Below, piece by piece: positions 1 to 11,600 of a stretch of 64,000 nucleotides of DNA. Location of the stretch: contig ARYC01003183.1 in the NCBI GenBank assembly GCA_000711775.1, positions 1 to 64,000 on the forward strand, in the 5' to 3' direction. Numbering within the stretch: the stretch's first letter is position 1; each line of letters starts with the position of its first letter. Source of the stretch: Oxytricha trifallax (lineage: Eukaryota; Ciliophora; Spirotrichea; Sporadotrichida; Oxytrichidae). Under the pieces are notes generated by a model that worked only from the letters and a program-made list of their open reading frames with translations, was not told the origin of the DNA and ran no database searches. A program made the position numbers and the translations under genes.

Positions 1-735
1 GCTCACTTCTCTCTCGACTAACGAGCTATTATGTTTCATCGCCAGTTCCCTGAGTTGAAGATCTCTGCATAGACTGTTGCAAACATTTATAAACGAAACG
101 GTATCTCTTACAAAGGTGTAAATCGTATCAAGAGAGTATTGATTTCACTCTGCCATTTTACAACAACAACTTAAATTATATTTATAATTAAATGCAGAGA
201 GCCTAATTGAATAATATTAAGTTTATCCATGCTGACGAGGCTGTGTTTACATTCAACACTTTCATCTAGAAGTCTTGGTATTAGAGGCATAGCAACATAG
301 AAGTATATGACTAGAAAGTCAAGGTATAAACAATGGCTATTCTTGGAGGAATTAGCGAGGATACTGGTTAGAAACTTATCTTATTCATCCTCGCTCTATT
401 AAGACAGAGTAGTATTTAAAGTTCTTAGAACAGCTGAGAGAGAAGTACCCTGAATAAGAGATTATACTATTCGTGATAATCTTTCTGTTCATAAGACCAA
501 AGAAACAAGGAAGAGTTATGAACAACTTAGAATAACGCCAGTGTTCAACGTACCTTCCAGTCCTTAGTTTAATGGAATTGAGTTCTACTGGGTAATATCA
601 AAATGTCATTACAAGAAACTGCTGCTATATCACTTGATGCATGACCTACCTATCGATACAGTAGACTTTATTAAAAGCTCAGCGAAAGAGTAGATAATTT
701 GTTGGCTTAAAAGTGTGCTAAAGAAGGAAGAGTGA
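1..735 (+). pseudogene. TBE 42 kDa DDE transposase (C-terminal two thirds, frameshifted)
   Basis: Read with TAA/TAG as Gln, the frames give a Tc1/IS630-type DDE catalytic region. HADEAVFTFNTF near 230-265 holds the first Asp, VDNLSVHKTKE near 475-505 the second, and SPQFNGIEFYW near 558-592 the catalytic Glu. The stop is TGA at 733-735. An upstream helix-turn-helix-like stretch (KISAQTVANIYKRNG, about 60-105) matches element B (KISPSKLSRIYKEKG, about 12196-12242). At least two frame changes (about 160 and 390) break the ORF, and the start is outside the window. The family cuts and pastes TBEs and is implicated in germline DNA elimination in Oxytricha; this copy cannot make full-length protein as read. 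Confidence 0.82.
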
Positions 736-775
736 ATGTATATAAATAAGTTTTGTAGTTAAATTAATGAATATA

Positions 776-1558
776 TAAATCACATTTAAATCTTTAGAGG
801 GAGCTGGCTTCTCTTTCTTTTCTTCTACTTCTTGCTTCCCTCCACCTAAGTTTCTTCTCTTACTGCCAGCTCCAGCATCTTTGTTCATTGACTCTGATGG
901 CTGAATATTTGAATATAGTCTCTTGCTGACTTCATACTTTGTCTGCGACTTTCGCCCTCTGTGAAGCTTGCTCTATTCCTTCATCAAGAAGATGCCAGTA
1001 CCAGATTTTTCTAAAGAGTTAAGCTATAAATCTTACTTGAAATATAAGTGCTTCTGCATCTCTGATAGCCAGCTTCACTTATCTTGATCCCTTGTTTGTC
1101 CTTATCTTCTGAAGAGATGCTGTACCTTTTCTTATGAGATTCTTGAATAATTTCTTTCAAATATTCACCTTTAATTGTTGCAAGTATGCCAAAGAAATAG
1201 TTTCTTTCAGGCAGTTTATTTCACAACTACTCCTTAGTAGGAAGGTACAGCGAAACCTCTGGGTCATTCATAGCATCATCATATAAGTTAGTCACTGAGA
1301 TTGGATAGTTTGGAATCTCTGCAAACTTTACATCTTAAGTTTTCAATGCTTCTTCTCTTCGCAGAGTATCGCCCTTAGAAATGAAATTTTGGTACCTTCC
1401 ATCGTTGGCAAGAACAAACCAACTACATAATCAAGATGAGTTACTATGAGTTCATTACCTTGCTGCACCAGGTAGCGGTGCAAATCCTCCTTGCTTCTAA
1501 ATCCCTGAATCAATTCTTGAACTTGCACTCTTTTCATTACATCATTCATTGACTCCAT
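776..1558 (-). pseudogene. TBE 22 kDa protein, frameshifted
   Basis: Starting at ATG 1558 the minus strand encodes MESMNDVMKRVQVQELIQGF and about 70 codons, then hits a TGA near 1344. Homology continues in another frame with PNYPISVTNLYDDAMNDPEV and a Lys/Glu-rich tail down to about 776. It lies between the transposase and the zinc-finger/kinase gene on the opposite strand, the known position of the TBE 22 kDa gene. Its biochemical function is unknown. The block VQELIQGFRSKEDLHRYL aligns with VQELAQKCKSKKELYNFL in the minus-strand ORFs of El1 and El2, which links these families. The 3' end is approximate. Confidence 0.75.
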
Positions 1559-2167
1559 CTTATTTACAGATCTAAGAAATGATATCCAAATTTAAGTTTA
1601 TTGATTTCAATTATATACCTCTGTAAAACATACTATTAAATAAGGGCATCCTATAGGAGGTCAACCTCTAAGAAGGATATGGAGAAGGTTTTGAGAACTG
1701 GTTTCAAACTTGAGAGATTGATATCAATTTCTACTTATAGTTCCATATTTTCAAATTTAAATTGGTACGTACTTAATTAGGAGCAGCTCATAAAATGCTA
1801 GACCTTATTAGAAGCATTAATTAAAGCTAGTACTTAATTAGGACCACCCTAATTTTAATCATAAAATCACAAAAAACATCCTAAAGCAGTACGTACTTAA
1901 ATAGGTGCACCTCCTAAATCGGTACGTACTATAATCAACTTATTATTGAAAGTAAAAATGGTTACTTCCTCACCCATATGTAGAACTGGATCGTCTCTTA
2001 ACATTCATAATTCTTCGCTAATACTCTAAGAACTTCCCTTGAAACTTGTAGGCTTGCAAACCTCTCATATAAGCTCCCAGTTATAGAGGCAGTTTTATAA
2101 TTTAAATTCAAATTTAAATATGAGCGCTAACATTTTAAGAAAAACAACAGCACTTCCATAAAACTAA

Positions 2168-3680
2168 ATGAGACTTACCTTTGGCAGCAATAAAAAGTGT
2201 GACAGCTGCGAGATGAACTCTCATAAAGAACTACCAGAGCTATCACTTGAGGTCTCTGTTATTAAAATAGAAATTAATAATAGAAAATAAATGGCAAACA
2301 AGTGTGTGGGAGACAGAGAAGAGGAGAAAGGTATAAATAAAATTCCTATACAAACTGAAGAAGTAGAAGTAAAATTTTGTGAGAAGTGTGAGAGAGACTT
2401 CGCTCATAAATCTAGTTGGTATAGGCATATGAAAGAGCATAGAGAAGCCAAGCCAACAGTATACTTAAAGCACGATAAAATCGAAGGAAAGTTGATTGCT
2501 TCGAGTGCCATAAGCAGTATGCTCATACTAGAGATTTAAGGAAGCATCTTTTAAAAGCTCACAAGAAAGATTTAGAGATTGAAAAGCATGAAGATGAATT
2601 GAAGCTACTTAACAAAAGAAAAGCAAGAGAATCTTCGAAAATGGTAGAGCTCGAACAAGCTTGTGAATCAGAATATGTGAGGAAATCACGCAACCTACCA
2701 GCATCTGAAATCACAAAGATTATGATTAAAATTCAATTAAAAAGATTCCAGTTCTTGCCTAAGTAGACCTAGACACTTCACTTTAAAGCTACCTTATATT
2801 AGAAGACTCCTTTGATAAGAAAGTTATCAACGATCATCAGTATGCATACAAGGTGTATCCCTTCAAGTATCTCTTAAAAGATGATAAATATTAGATGGAG
2901 TTCACAAATGAGTATCAAGTACTCACTCAAGCAAAATTTAAAGAGTGTAGTTACTTAATCAAGCTAGATGCTGTTCTCCTTGCGAAGGATCATATTGCTT
3001 TCAGACTCCCACTCTATGAAATGACCCTCAGAGATTTTATTACTGATCAAAGGAATCATAAGTAGCTTGCTTTGATAGCAACTTAAACCTTACAAGGTAT
3101 AAAAGAGCTACATAAGTTAGGCTTTGTTCATAGAGATTTGAAACCTGAGAATATTATGATAAACTTCTCACCTGTAAGAGTGACAATTATTGACTTCAAC
3201 AGAGCATTAAGGGTAGAAGTATCAAGGCTAGGAAGCGTTATGGGAACTCCAGGCTATTATCCTGAAAGAGAAGACTGGAGATGGAGACTATCAATGGGAC
3301 GTGTGGGCTTTAGCAGCAATAATAATAGAGTGCGATATGCCTCGGAATGATTACTACTCTACAAGGTGTGAGAAAGATGCTAAGAAAGAATCAAGTAATT
3401 TATAGACAAAACCAGAGCATCTCAATCATTAAAATAAATGGCAGAATCAATAATCTTAAAACCAAACTCTAGATCAGACATAACATTAGAGAAGATAGAG
3501 TTGTGGTTAAGTAAAATAAACTTCAGACCTCTCCCACATGATCCAAAATGCATTTTGAGTGATTAAATTAAATACATTTACTATAAATTTCATTAAAACC
3601 TATTAATAACCCCAACCCCTAACAAATTCCCTACAAATCAAAGCACTTATAAACCTCATTAAGGGGTTTTGGGGTTTTGA
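2168..3680 (+). pseudogene. TBE 57 kDa zinc-finger / protein-kinase protein, frameshifted
   Basis: The ATG at 2168 is in frame, through a TAA, with MANKCVGDRE. Two C2H2 fingers follow: FCEKCERDFAHKSSWYRHMK with spacing C-X2-C-X12-H-X3-H (about 2374-2440) and, after a frame change near 2500, CFECHKQYAHTRDLRKHLLK with C-X2-C-X12-H-X4-H (about 2497-2565). A kinase domain begins near 2840: FVHRDLKPENIM is the catalytic loop (about 3125-3160), DFN replaces DFG at about 3196, and GTPGYYPE is the activation-segment end (about 3243-3268). A further frame change lies in 3290-3410. The C-terminal frame stays open through the telomere-like end and meets its first TGA at 3678-3680, so the true end is unclear. 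DNA-binding plus kinase architecture is the known third TBE gene. Confidence 0.82.
3663..3679. repeat. Telomere-like terminal repeat of the TBE (right end)
   Basis: GGGGTTTTGGGGTTTTG, two G4T4 units plus G, matches the 17-bp telomere-like terminus of TBE elements. The next three bases AGT are the presumed target duplication, since AGT is present once in the undisrupted homologue at 12534-12536. Confidence 0.9.
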
Positions 3681-3682
3681 GT

Positions 3683-4027
3683 GGACATTGAAAATTTTTA
3701 TGATTTCATCATAGGCTTGCATGAACAAAATTTGACAAATAATCTAGCTGTGGTTCTTGTTAATCTAAGAGTACATCACAGTATAAAGATCAAAGCTTTG
3801 ACTGAAGAGCTCGCCATCTCTCTCATTTTTACTCCCCATACTCGCCTCAATTCAACCCTATAGAGAACTACTTTTCGGTTCTTAAGAACTAGTTCAAGAA
3901 GATAAAGATAGTCGGATAAGACGAGAAGTTTGATGCAAAAAGATTTTTGAGATAAGCATTCTCCAGTGTGGATGATGGCGTTATAAGAGAAATATGCAAG
4001 AAAAAAATGAAGAAGTTTGATTTATGA
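3683..4027 (+). pseudogene. Element A transposase, 3' half, catalytically damaged
   Basis: The reading GGACATTGAA onward gives DFIIGLHEQNLTNNLAVVLV, then, after a frame change near 3840, FNPIENYFSVLKN and REICKKKMKKFDL with TGA at 4025-4027. It aligns with 12537-12820 plus 23843-23909 of element B. The second catalytic Asp, present in element B as VLDNLRVQ, is Val here (VLVNLRVHH), so the DDE triad is lost. The 5' part is missing because a TBE is inserted at 3679/3680. Confidence 0.8.
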
Positions 4028-4053
4028 TGTTAATTTAATTTATGCTTTATAGC

Positions 4054-4668
4054 TCATATATTAAATCTCATTGCGTTGTTGTTCATTGTGCCAGCGTCTG
4101 ATTAAGACTCAAACATAGTGGTCTTCATCTCCAAGAGCCGAGATCCATCACTTGGTTTGATCCCTTTAATAGCTGAGGCATGCTCTATTCCCCTGAACCG
4201 CTTAAGCGACAAAACTTTACGAGGTGATTGCTTAGGTTTTCTTGCCTTCATTAGCTTAGTAGAAGCTTTCAAGAGTTGCATAGTCCTCCCGATTTTTCTA
4301 TTTATAATTAAGTTTAAGGCAGGGTAAGATACTTGAGATAAAGGTCTCACCGAGAGTTCATCATACTTTGCCACCTTAAACCTTCACCATCTTTATCTAA
4401 TCCATTTTTAGAAGTCTCTTGTTTCCATTAAATATTAATCTGAGATACACTCTGTTGACTCTCTCGATTGGTGGCAAGTAGTAACCCAATATATTTTTAA
4501 AAACAAATAAATTACGAATTTAAGTAAGATAGGTATAGATGAGATGCCCAGCTTGGACTTCAATTTTCCATCAAGCTCGTGAGGTGTGATCTTAATAATG
4601 CTGTCTTCAGCTTGACTGTCATTCATAAAAAAATGCTGATAAGTCCTTCTATGGGAATTCGTCTCCAT
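4054..4668 (-). pseudogene. Element A 22 kDa homologue, frameshifted
   Basis: The minus strand from ATG 4668 reads MNDSQAEDSIIKITPHELDG shortly after the start, then with frame changes PKYDELSVR-type sequence, a basic block KARKPKQSPRKVLSLKRFRG and a C-terminus ending NAMRFNI, TGA at 4056-4054. Element B has the same protein (23938-24776) in better condition. It is convergent with the transposase (27 bp between stops) and divergent from the helicase, as in classical TBEs. Similarity to the 22 kDa protein of the first TBE is weak but co-linear, including a DAG motif near the C-terminus. Confidence 0.6.
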
Positions 4669-6072
4669 AAACGATATTACCTATAGCAAATTAGAAATAA
4701 AATATTATTACTGAGCTTAACTAATAGAAAAACAGCGATTTTATTTGCAATAATAATTTTTTAAACATGGAAACATCTTAAAGCTTCGAGTTTTTCCAAA
4801 AAGATGGAGAGTTTCTGTAATTTCTTCCCCAAAAATAGAAAATTTTAGCTGTGATTTTTTGTGATTTTTATCGTTTTTCTGTGATTAATCATTTTTTACA
4901 AATTTTTGAGATTTTTTTAAGAGAAAAATTTGTTGTCAAATTTTCTATTGAGCCCTCCCAATTATATTATCTTTATTAGTATTGATGTTTAAATTCAAAA
5001 TTAATTGATATAAATTTATATTTTAAAAGTTTAGAAAAAATAACAGATTCATAATTTAAATGAGCCACTCTCAAAGCTCTATATACTATAGCGATGATTC
5101 TCGTTATCTATCTAAACTATTATCTACCAAGTTTCAACTATCATAAAAGTCCAAGTCATCAAAAGACCCCAATAATAGTGATAAGAAATACCAATATAAG
5201 CAACGTCAAAATAGAAGCAACTAATCTTATACCGAGTTTAAGAAGTACTATGATCAGCCAGATGCCAAGAATCTATGTCCTGAGTCTAAAAGAGCCTTGA
5301 ATGTGATAACCAATAACTTTAAAAAAGACTTTTAAGGATATTCAGGATCATCCAAAACTATCTGAATATCCCCTTAGGGAGCTAGATTGTGAACTTTTAA
5401 AAAACTTTATCAGAGTGAAGAGATAATCACTAAAAAGAGCACTCCTCGGAAGATGAAGGAAGAATCACAATTACTAAAAAGTGGATCAGGTTATTAAATG
5501 TAAGTCATGAAAGACAAAAGCTTCTCAAAGTCTAAAATCATATCTTAAAACGAAAGCTCTTAGCAACCTAATGACTTTTCTAAATTATCACTCTTCGTAA
5601 TCAACACTTTGCATAGCTTGATGATAGTTTTCAGATCAAACTATTTTAAAAGTTGAATTAGTGTTTCATCTCAGATAATGAATTCTATAATAATAGTTTC
5701 GAAGCTTAGCTTTACCATCAACAAAACCACATAGTTGAGCTGTTTAAAGCTAGGAGATCCAGCTAATTGAAAAAGAACTCAAAAATTACTCCTAATCACA
5801 CACCCTTTAGCTCCATTTGGCACCTTCACATTTTATAAAAGAGTTACCATTGGAGGGACAAACTCTGATTCAAACATTCGACCCAAATTTAAAATACAGC
5901 GTTGACATTAAAACATTTGACGAAAAAGAGAAAACAATTTTATGTACAATGGCATCTTCAATAAATAGACATCTAAAAGATATCAATCAGTCTATGACTT
6001 TGGGATTGGTCTGTTTATTGTTAGAATTGAATTCACTTTCATCATTAAAGACAATTAGCTCGCCAGATAGTA

Positions 6073-6971
6073 TCGATAAAATATATAACAAATAGGTAAA
6101 TTTAGATCAAGTAAATCAACTCTAAAATCTTTTATATTATAACAGCCACTTATTTGATATATATTTAAACAAAATTTGATATTTTAGAGCGAGACTATTT
6201 CCTAAAATTCTAGGTTGTGTTACTTAATATCATATAATAAAACATGTACTTTTGCTAATTGCTCCACATCTGCGACACTTTAAGTCGTAACAGGCGGGTA
6301 TACAAAATGAAATAGAGTAGAAGATTACGCACAGACATTATATAGGATTGACCCGATTTTACCAGTTATGTGTACACAAAGGAGGAGCAGCTACTGTATG
6401 GCGAGCATAGTTATTGTTGTTATTGTTATTATTGATAACTGTAGGAGATTTTGCTGCCGCTACAATCGCAACTTATGCTGTATTGGTTTACTATTGTTAA
6501 AGCATCATCATCATCATCATCATCATCATCATAACAGTTGGGTCACTTCATAAGAGATGGGTTAATCAAGTAAAATTTACACTCCATTTGGGGCTTGTCT
6601 GTTTTCTCAGCATTTTCAAATTTAATCTATCGAAGAGCTATATTAAGTTGTTCTTCTGTGTAAAGTTATGCAATTGTGGTAGGTGCTGCTGAGGTGGCAG
6701 CTACTGTAGTGGTGGTTGATTTACTTGATATGGGCTCAGGAGAGGCACATTCCAACCTTGGGGAGGCTCTTCATAATTGTATTACATCTTTTTATTATTA
6801 GTTGTAACCAAAATAATAATTATCTATAGTTTTTAAATTATTAAATCTATTTAAATTTTAAATATCAAATTTTGTTTAAATATATATCAAATAAGTGGCT
6901 GTTATAATATAAAAAATTTTAAAGTTAATTTACTTGATCTAAATTTACCTATTTGTTAAATATTTTATCGA
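6073..6971. mobile_element. 0.9-kb inverted-repeat element (MITE-like) inside element A helicase
   Basis: Inverted arms of about 110-130 bp: the left starts TCGATAAAATATATAACAAA (6073) and its reverse complement ends at 6971, with further matches such as ATAACAGCCACTTATTTGAT at about 6139-6158. Both sides are bordered by TA (6071-6072 and 6972-6973), a Tc1/mariner-like duplication, although the palindromic TATCGATA makes the exact edge ambiguous. Comparison with element B, which lacks it, confirms an insertion. No transposase is visible inside; a (CAT)10 tract is present. It is probably mobilised in trans. Confidence 0.75.
6503..6532. repeat. (CAT)10 microsatellite
   Basis: Ten uninterrupted CAT units. 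Read on the plus strand they would give a His run, but the surrounding sequence lies in a non-coding MITE-like element, so the tract is treated as a simple repeat. Confidence 0.95.
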
Positions 6972-8622
6972 TATAAGAATCTTTCAATAATTTCTTGTCA
7001 AGAGTGTACTCAATGAAAATGAATCTAGCCTGATTATAAAATGCAAAAAAAAATAATCTCTATAATGATTTCATCCCAACAATAAGAAAGATCAATAAGC
7101 TTTACAAAGAGGACATGATTGTTTTGATTTCAATAACAAAGGTAAAGCAGGATCTCTCTAACATGCTTAGCGAGCTTATAGGTGTTTTTTCGTAAAGGAG
7201 GATCCTTTTATCAATACTTTCGAAGCATCCGCACATCAGTTTACAAATGGAGAGGCTAGTTGTGGTACTTTAATCTGTCAAAGATTTTGAGCTTGATCAA
7301 TTAGAGTAAATCTTTAGGTAAGATGAGGCTTTGTGGATGAGCAAACTCTTTAAGCTGCAATCTTGTTCTTCAAATAAAATAAAATAATCTGATATAGAGC
7401 GCAAAAGTTAGGAGGTTTGGTAAAAAATTTTAAAGACTTCAATAGCTGATCATGTAGTCCCTATTGATGAAATTCACAGATGCTCACAATAAATGGAGGA
7501 AACGTGCCAAGATTACAAGCACTCAATCTATCAATCAACAAAAGCTGCAATAACTTTGAGCCACTAAAATAATAACATTTAGATTTAGATGCTTACAGCA
7601 TCTGGTGAAACTTGGGTCTCTGGACTTTTGATGTATTACTGGATTAAGCAGGGCAAGAAAGTTATTATTAAAGTTCGAGATTAATTCCTGAAATTGCAAA
7701 CTTAGAGATTTCTGCAACCCCTAGGCATTTAGCTGTAAATAAAAACTATTAAAAACTTCTACAAATCTAAGATTCCCTATGATATTCTCATCATTGATGA
7801 ATTTGATCGAATTGCGTGGAAGCATCCTTTTCTTCACCATGAAGGTAAATTTATGGTCTGTGGGATTTAGGATTGAGCAAGTCTTCCATGTTCGGCGCTA
7901 CTTGCGACTAAGGGATTCACAGTGTACATGCTCAAGTGTGTATTCAGCCCAAAATTTTGAAGTTCAAGAGTGAAAACGAAATTTTAAATGAACTGAACCA
8001 AGATTAAGGCGAGGAGATAATCGTTTGCTCAAGTGTAGAAGAGAGATTGACAAAAGTAAAGAATGAGTTAGAAGAATCATTCCTGTCAGACCCTATAATA
8101 ATCTTCCCGCAATGTAAATGAGAAACTCATTTTTAAAAATATGATAACCAAAATGGGTTAAATTAAATTGAAAGTGAGCATCACTCAAGCAACTTTGGAG
8201 GTAATTCTATCGTGATAAAAGGGGGTTTTGATACTTGGGCCTGACGAAAGTTATGGCTTCAACACGAGATTCAGAACAGATGCCTCAGTTCTAATTGCAT
8301 GCGACATCGATTCGGAGAGTCAGTATCTTTAAATGAGGGGCAGGAGCTCGAGAAGTATGGGAGCATTGAAACAAAGTATTTCCAAATATCGAAGATGCCA
8401 AAATAACAGATTTTACATAAGATGAAGCAGATGTCAATCGAGAAGCTTGATAAGCTTAAGCAGCTCATTACTCTCGTCTATAAAAAGAGATTCAGCAAAG
8501 TGCTTATAGAAGCAGTATCAGATGCACAAAAGGAACACGAAGTGATTGAGAGCCTTGATGACCTTAAGCAACTCGCTGAAGACACTGTTTTAAGAAAGTT
8601 GTCGTAGAACATGAAAAGTTGA

Positions 8623-11600
8623 AAAGAAAAGACTCCCTGTAAAAGGGAACATTATAAGTATATTTTATGAAAATATTAATCTAAAGTTATATTGTTCATT
8701 CAATTTTTTCAAATTTTAGCTAAATGATTGATTTTGTCTAATAAATTAACTTTATCTAGAATTTATTATTCCTTTTCTTGAGGTTGGTATTAAGCTTTAG
8801 GAACTCTTTTCATTGTCAGCTTTTTTTGTCTGGTTTAAAGTCGTTTTCCAAACGAGTTCCTTCATCAGTGAGAGATATAGAATTTTGGAATTACTACGAT
8901 TAATTAAAGAATGTACTAACTAAGAAGGTTAGTCTCTCAACTATTATCAATCACCAGTAGATATCTTAGAGTAATAATCAGCTAGCAATAATTTGCAATT
9001 CTTTGGACTTAAAACTGCTCATTTTTAGTTAATAATTAATTAAAATTTGAAATGATGAGATTATAAAGATTATTACATCTCTCAATAAAACTATAAAATT
9101 ATGTTAGTAATAGCTCAGATAATCACTTCCTTTTTTATTTTAAAGTAAAATCATATAATCATTCAACTAAGAAATGAACTTTATCATTTTAATTGATTCT
9201 TTATATTAATATAAAATTATGAAGAATAATATAATCTATTCAAAGAGTTGAGTATATTTTAATTAGCATAGCATTCCACAGTCACGAAAATAGCTATTTT
9301 TTAATTTAATCAATTACCTTCGTAATCTACAAAATCAGACCATCCTTTTGATTGTATCTCTTGAATACATAGTTCTCATGTCTTTTAACTAACAACCTCA
9401 TACCTCAACTTGGCAAGTATCACTAATATGTATAAAATTTAATTAAATAATATTGTTAATTACAGAGTATACATAATCTCTAAAATCAAAGCACTTTATC
9501 TTATTATAAATAAGTATCACTTTCTTTGCATAAAATGTAATTGTTAAAAGGCATAAATTTACAGTAAATTATAAAAGATGAAGATTACTGAGATGATAAT
9601 CAGGTTTATTTAAACAATTTGAAGACATTTGTATAATGCGATTACTACAATAATTATCTAAGTACTATGTAGGAATCATCCTCAAGAGATTATATTAAAT
9701 ATGTATGTGTAACAAATAAAGTATCAAGTTACTGAAATATATCATCTGATTAACATAAGACTTGGTGGTTCATTAAAAGTCAGTAAAAGCACAAAATAAA
9801 TTAATATTAATATAAGCAAATACGTTCTAATATTAATAATACTTGCAATTAATAAGAAATGTAAAATACCTGTATATAATATTAACTATATTTTAATGCT
9901 TTGAATTATACAATTAAATTTATAAGAAGAATAAATAGTTTTAATGAATTAATGGATATTTATTAATTATTTGATGGTTATGTCTTCTGAGAAAAGAAAT
10001 ATTTTTATGAAATTTCCAATGCAAGTAAATTTTCTCAGTTTTTATTGTAAATTTATTTTTAATTATTTTATAACTTCGTGTATAAACTTTCAGTGAACTG
10101 AGTAACATGATATCAATTACTCTAAATTTTGTGAAATAAAAGATATAGAAATAATAATCAACAACTTAAGTAAATGTTTTTTAATCGAAAGTTTAAATTA
10201 TCTGACTAATAATATTATAACCTAGGATACTTGAATTCTGCTTCCTCGTCCTCTCGCCTTGCCTACCCTGCTGAGATACACATGATTGACAGCGTTTCAC
10301 TTTCATAACTATGAAAGATCTCATAATTATTCTATGTTCCTGATTTCTGGTTCATTGATCTCATTCAAACCCTTGAAGAAAGTCAAGTAGGTTGGCCATC
10401 TCACTTGTATCAGAAATAAAATATTTTTATCTTATCAGCTCCCCGTTTCTGCCTGTATTTAATGACCCTTTAAAACCATTGCATTTGAATCTTGGTATCT
10501 AGATAAATTTCTAGACTGGTAAGTTTAGGTTAGCAGTCGCTAATAAAATATTTATCATACGATGAAAGGGTCTACTATAAAATAGAATGATTTATTCCTA
10601 CCCTTGCTCATTAACGATTATTGGGTCTTGGTACTCGATTTTAAAGAACTGTTTTTGTTCCTTTACTGTACCAGCTTGGATTGAATAGATCTGCCAGAAC
10701 TATTTTTCAAAATTTTTTTGAATATTCAAATTTTAGAAATAAATTAATGAACAATACCATTCATTTATATTTTAGAAAATTTAGAATCAATTATTGAAAT
10801 CAAATCTATGTTGTGAATTAGTTGGTAAAAGTGGGGCAAAAGTAAGAAACTTTTTTTACTTTTGCTTATTTCATAAACATTAATGTTAATTTCATTAATT
10901 TATTAAGAGTTGTTCAATCATGATTATTTTATTAAAGATTTAATATAATATTATTCCGATAATTTAAAACGTAAGTTCATTTTAATATTTCTGATAATAA
11001 TTTTTTTACAAATAGTAATCATTAATTCAAACATCTTAACTATATTAATTATCAATGATTCATGATTCAATATCAGAAATATAAGTAGAACTGAAATAAC
11101 TGTAAAAATACTTTCATTTTTTATAAAATTTACTTTAATCATAACTATTAATATTTAACTTATCTAATCTTAACTTTAACTATGGTATAAATACACCTTA
11201 TAATTATCAAAATAATATTAATATAAAATTGCTAAAGTAATTTAGTTACTTGTATACATAGCTATTTTCGTCAAAATTATTTGATTTTAAAGATAATTAT
11301 TATTTTAGAAATTTACATGGCATATGCTTTGAGTATATATTTCATTTTGATTAGTGAATAATATGTATTTCTATAATTCACTTATAAAACTTAATTTTGA
11401 TAATTATAGAATCCATAATCAGGATAAATCAAGATATTAGGGTCTAAGAGGAAGCGGAGGAAGCAGTGGAAGTGGAGGAATCTGAGGAAGTGGAGATATC
11501 TTGAGTTAATTCAGATATAATTTTATATTAAAGAGAATGATTCAAGTGGTAATGTCAATGAAGTGGAGGAATTGAAGGAAGCTGAGGAAGCATAGTAATA

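Larger units (their letters stand above)
1..3679 (+). mobile_element. Classical TBE transposon, right part (left end outside window)
   Basis: The segment carries the three genes of telomere-bearing elements of hypotrich ciliates in the known order: a 42 kDa DDE transposase (+), a 22 kDa protein (-) and a zinc-finger/kinase protein (+). It ends at 3663-3679 with GGGGTTTTGGGGTTTTG, the telomere-like terminus known for TBE1. The next bases AGT (3680-3682) fit the ANT target of TBEs. The sequence resuming at 3680 is the middle of another transposase gene; the uninterrupted homologue at 12534 reads AGTGGACATTG, so this element inserted into element A. The left end and the other target copy lie outside the window. 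All three genes carry frameshifts, so this copy looks inactive. Confidence 0.88.
5060..8622 (+). pseudogene. Element A helicase-like protein, interrupted
   Basis: The ATG at 5060 begins MSHSQSSIYYSDDSRYLSKL, matching the start of the element B copy. The gene runs to about 6070, is interrupted by a 0.9-kb inverted-repeat element, resumes near 6974 and ends at TGA 8620-8622. The C-terminal half holds SF2-like motifs: a decayed Walker A (TASGETW; element B has SAFGKTW), DILIIDEFD as motif II (about 7780-7806), GATCDQG as motif III (about 7893-7913), and ESQYLQMRGRSSRSMG as motif VI (about 8311-8360), preceded by YGFNTRFRTDA. Many frameshifts make it non-functional. Function in transposition is not known; a helicase or translocase role is inferred from motifs only. 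Confidence 0.7.
3680..8760 (+). mobile_element. Element A: TBE-related element with helicase-like third gene
   Basis: Gene order is transposase (+, 3' half only), 22 kDa homologue (-), then a long helicase-like gene (+). Element B (11850-about 30330) has the same order and strands, and homology between them runs past the helicase stop (about 8640-8760 against 30200-30330). The 5' half of the transposase was displaced by the TBE inserted at 3679/3680. No telomere-like terminus is seen after the helicase, so the right boundary is only estimated from where similarity to element B fades. Classical TBEs carry a zinc-finger/kinase as third gene, so this is a variant type. Confidence 0.65.

Noticed and set aside
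6503..6532. Ten consecutive CAT codons, resembling a His tag or His-rich protein
   Set aside because: It lies in a non-coding inverted-repeat element and is a simple microsatellite; no coding context on either strand.
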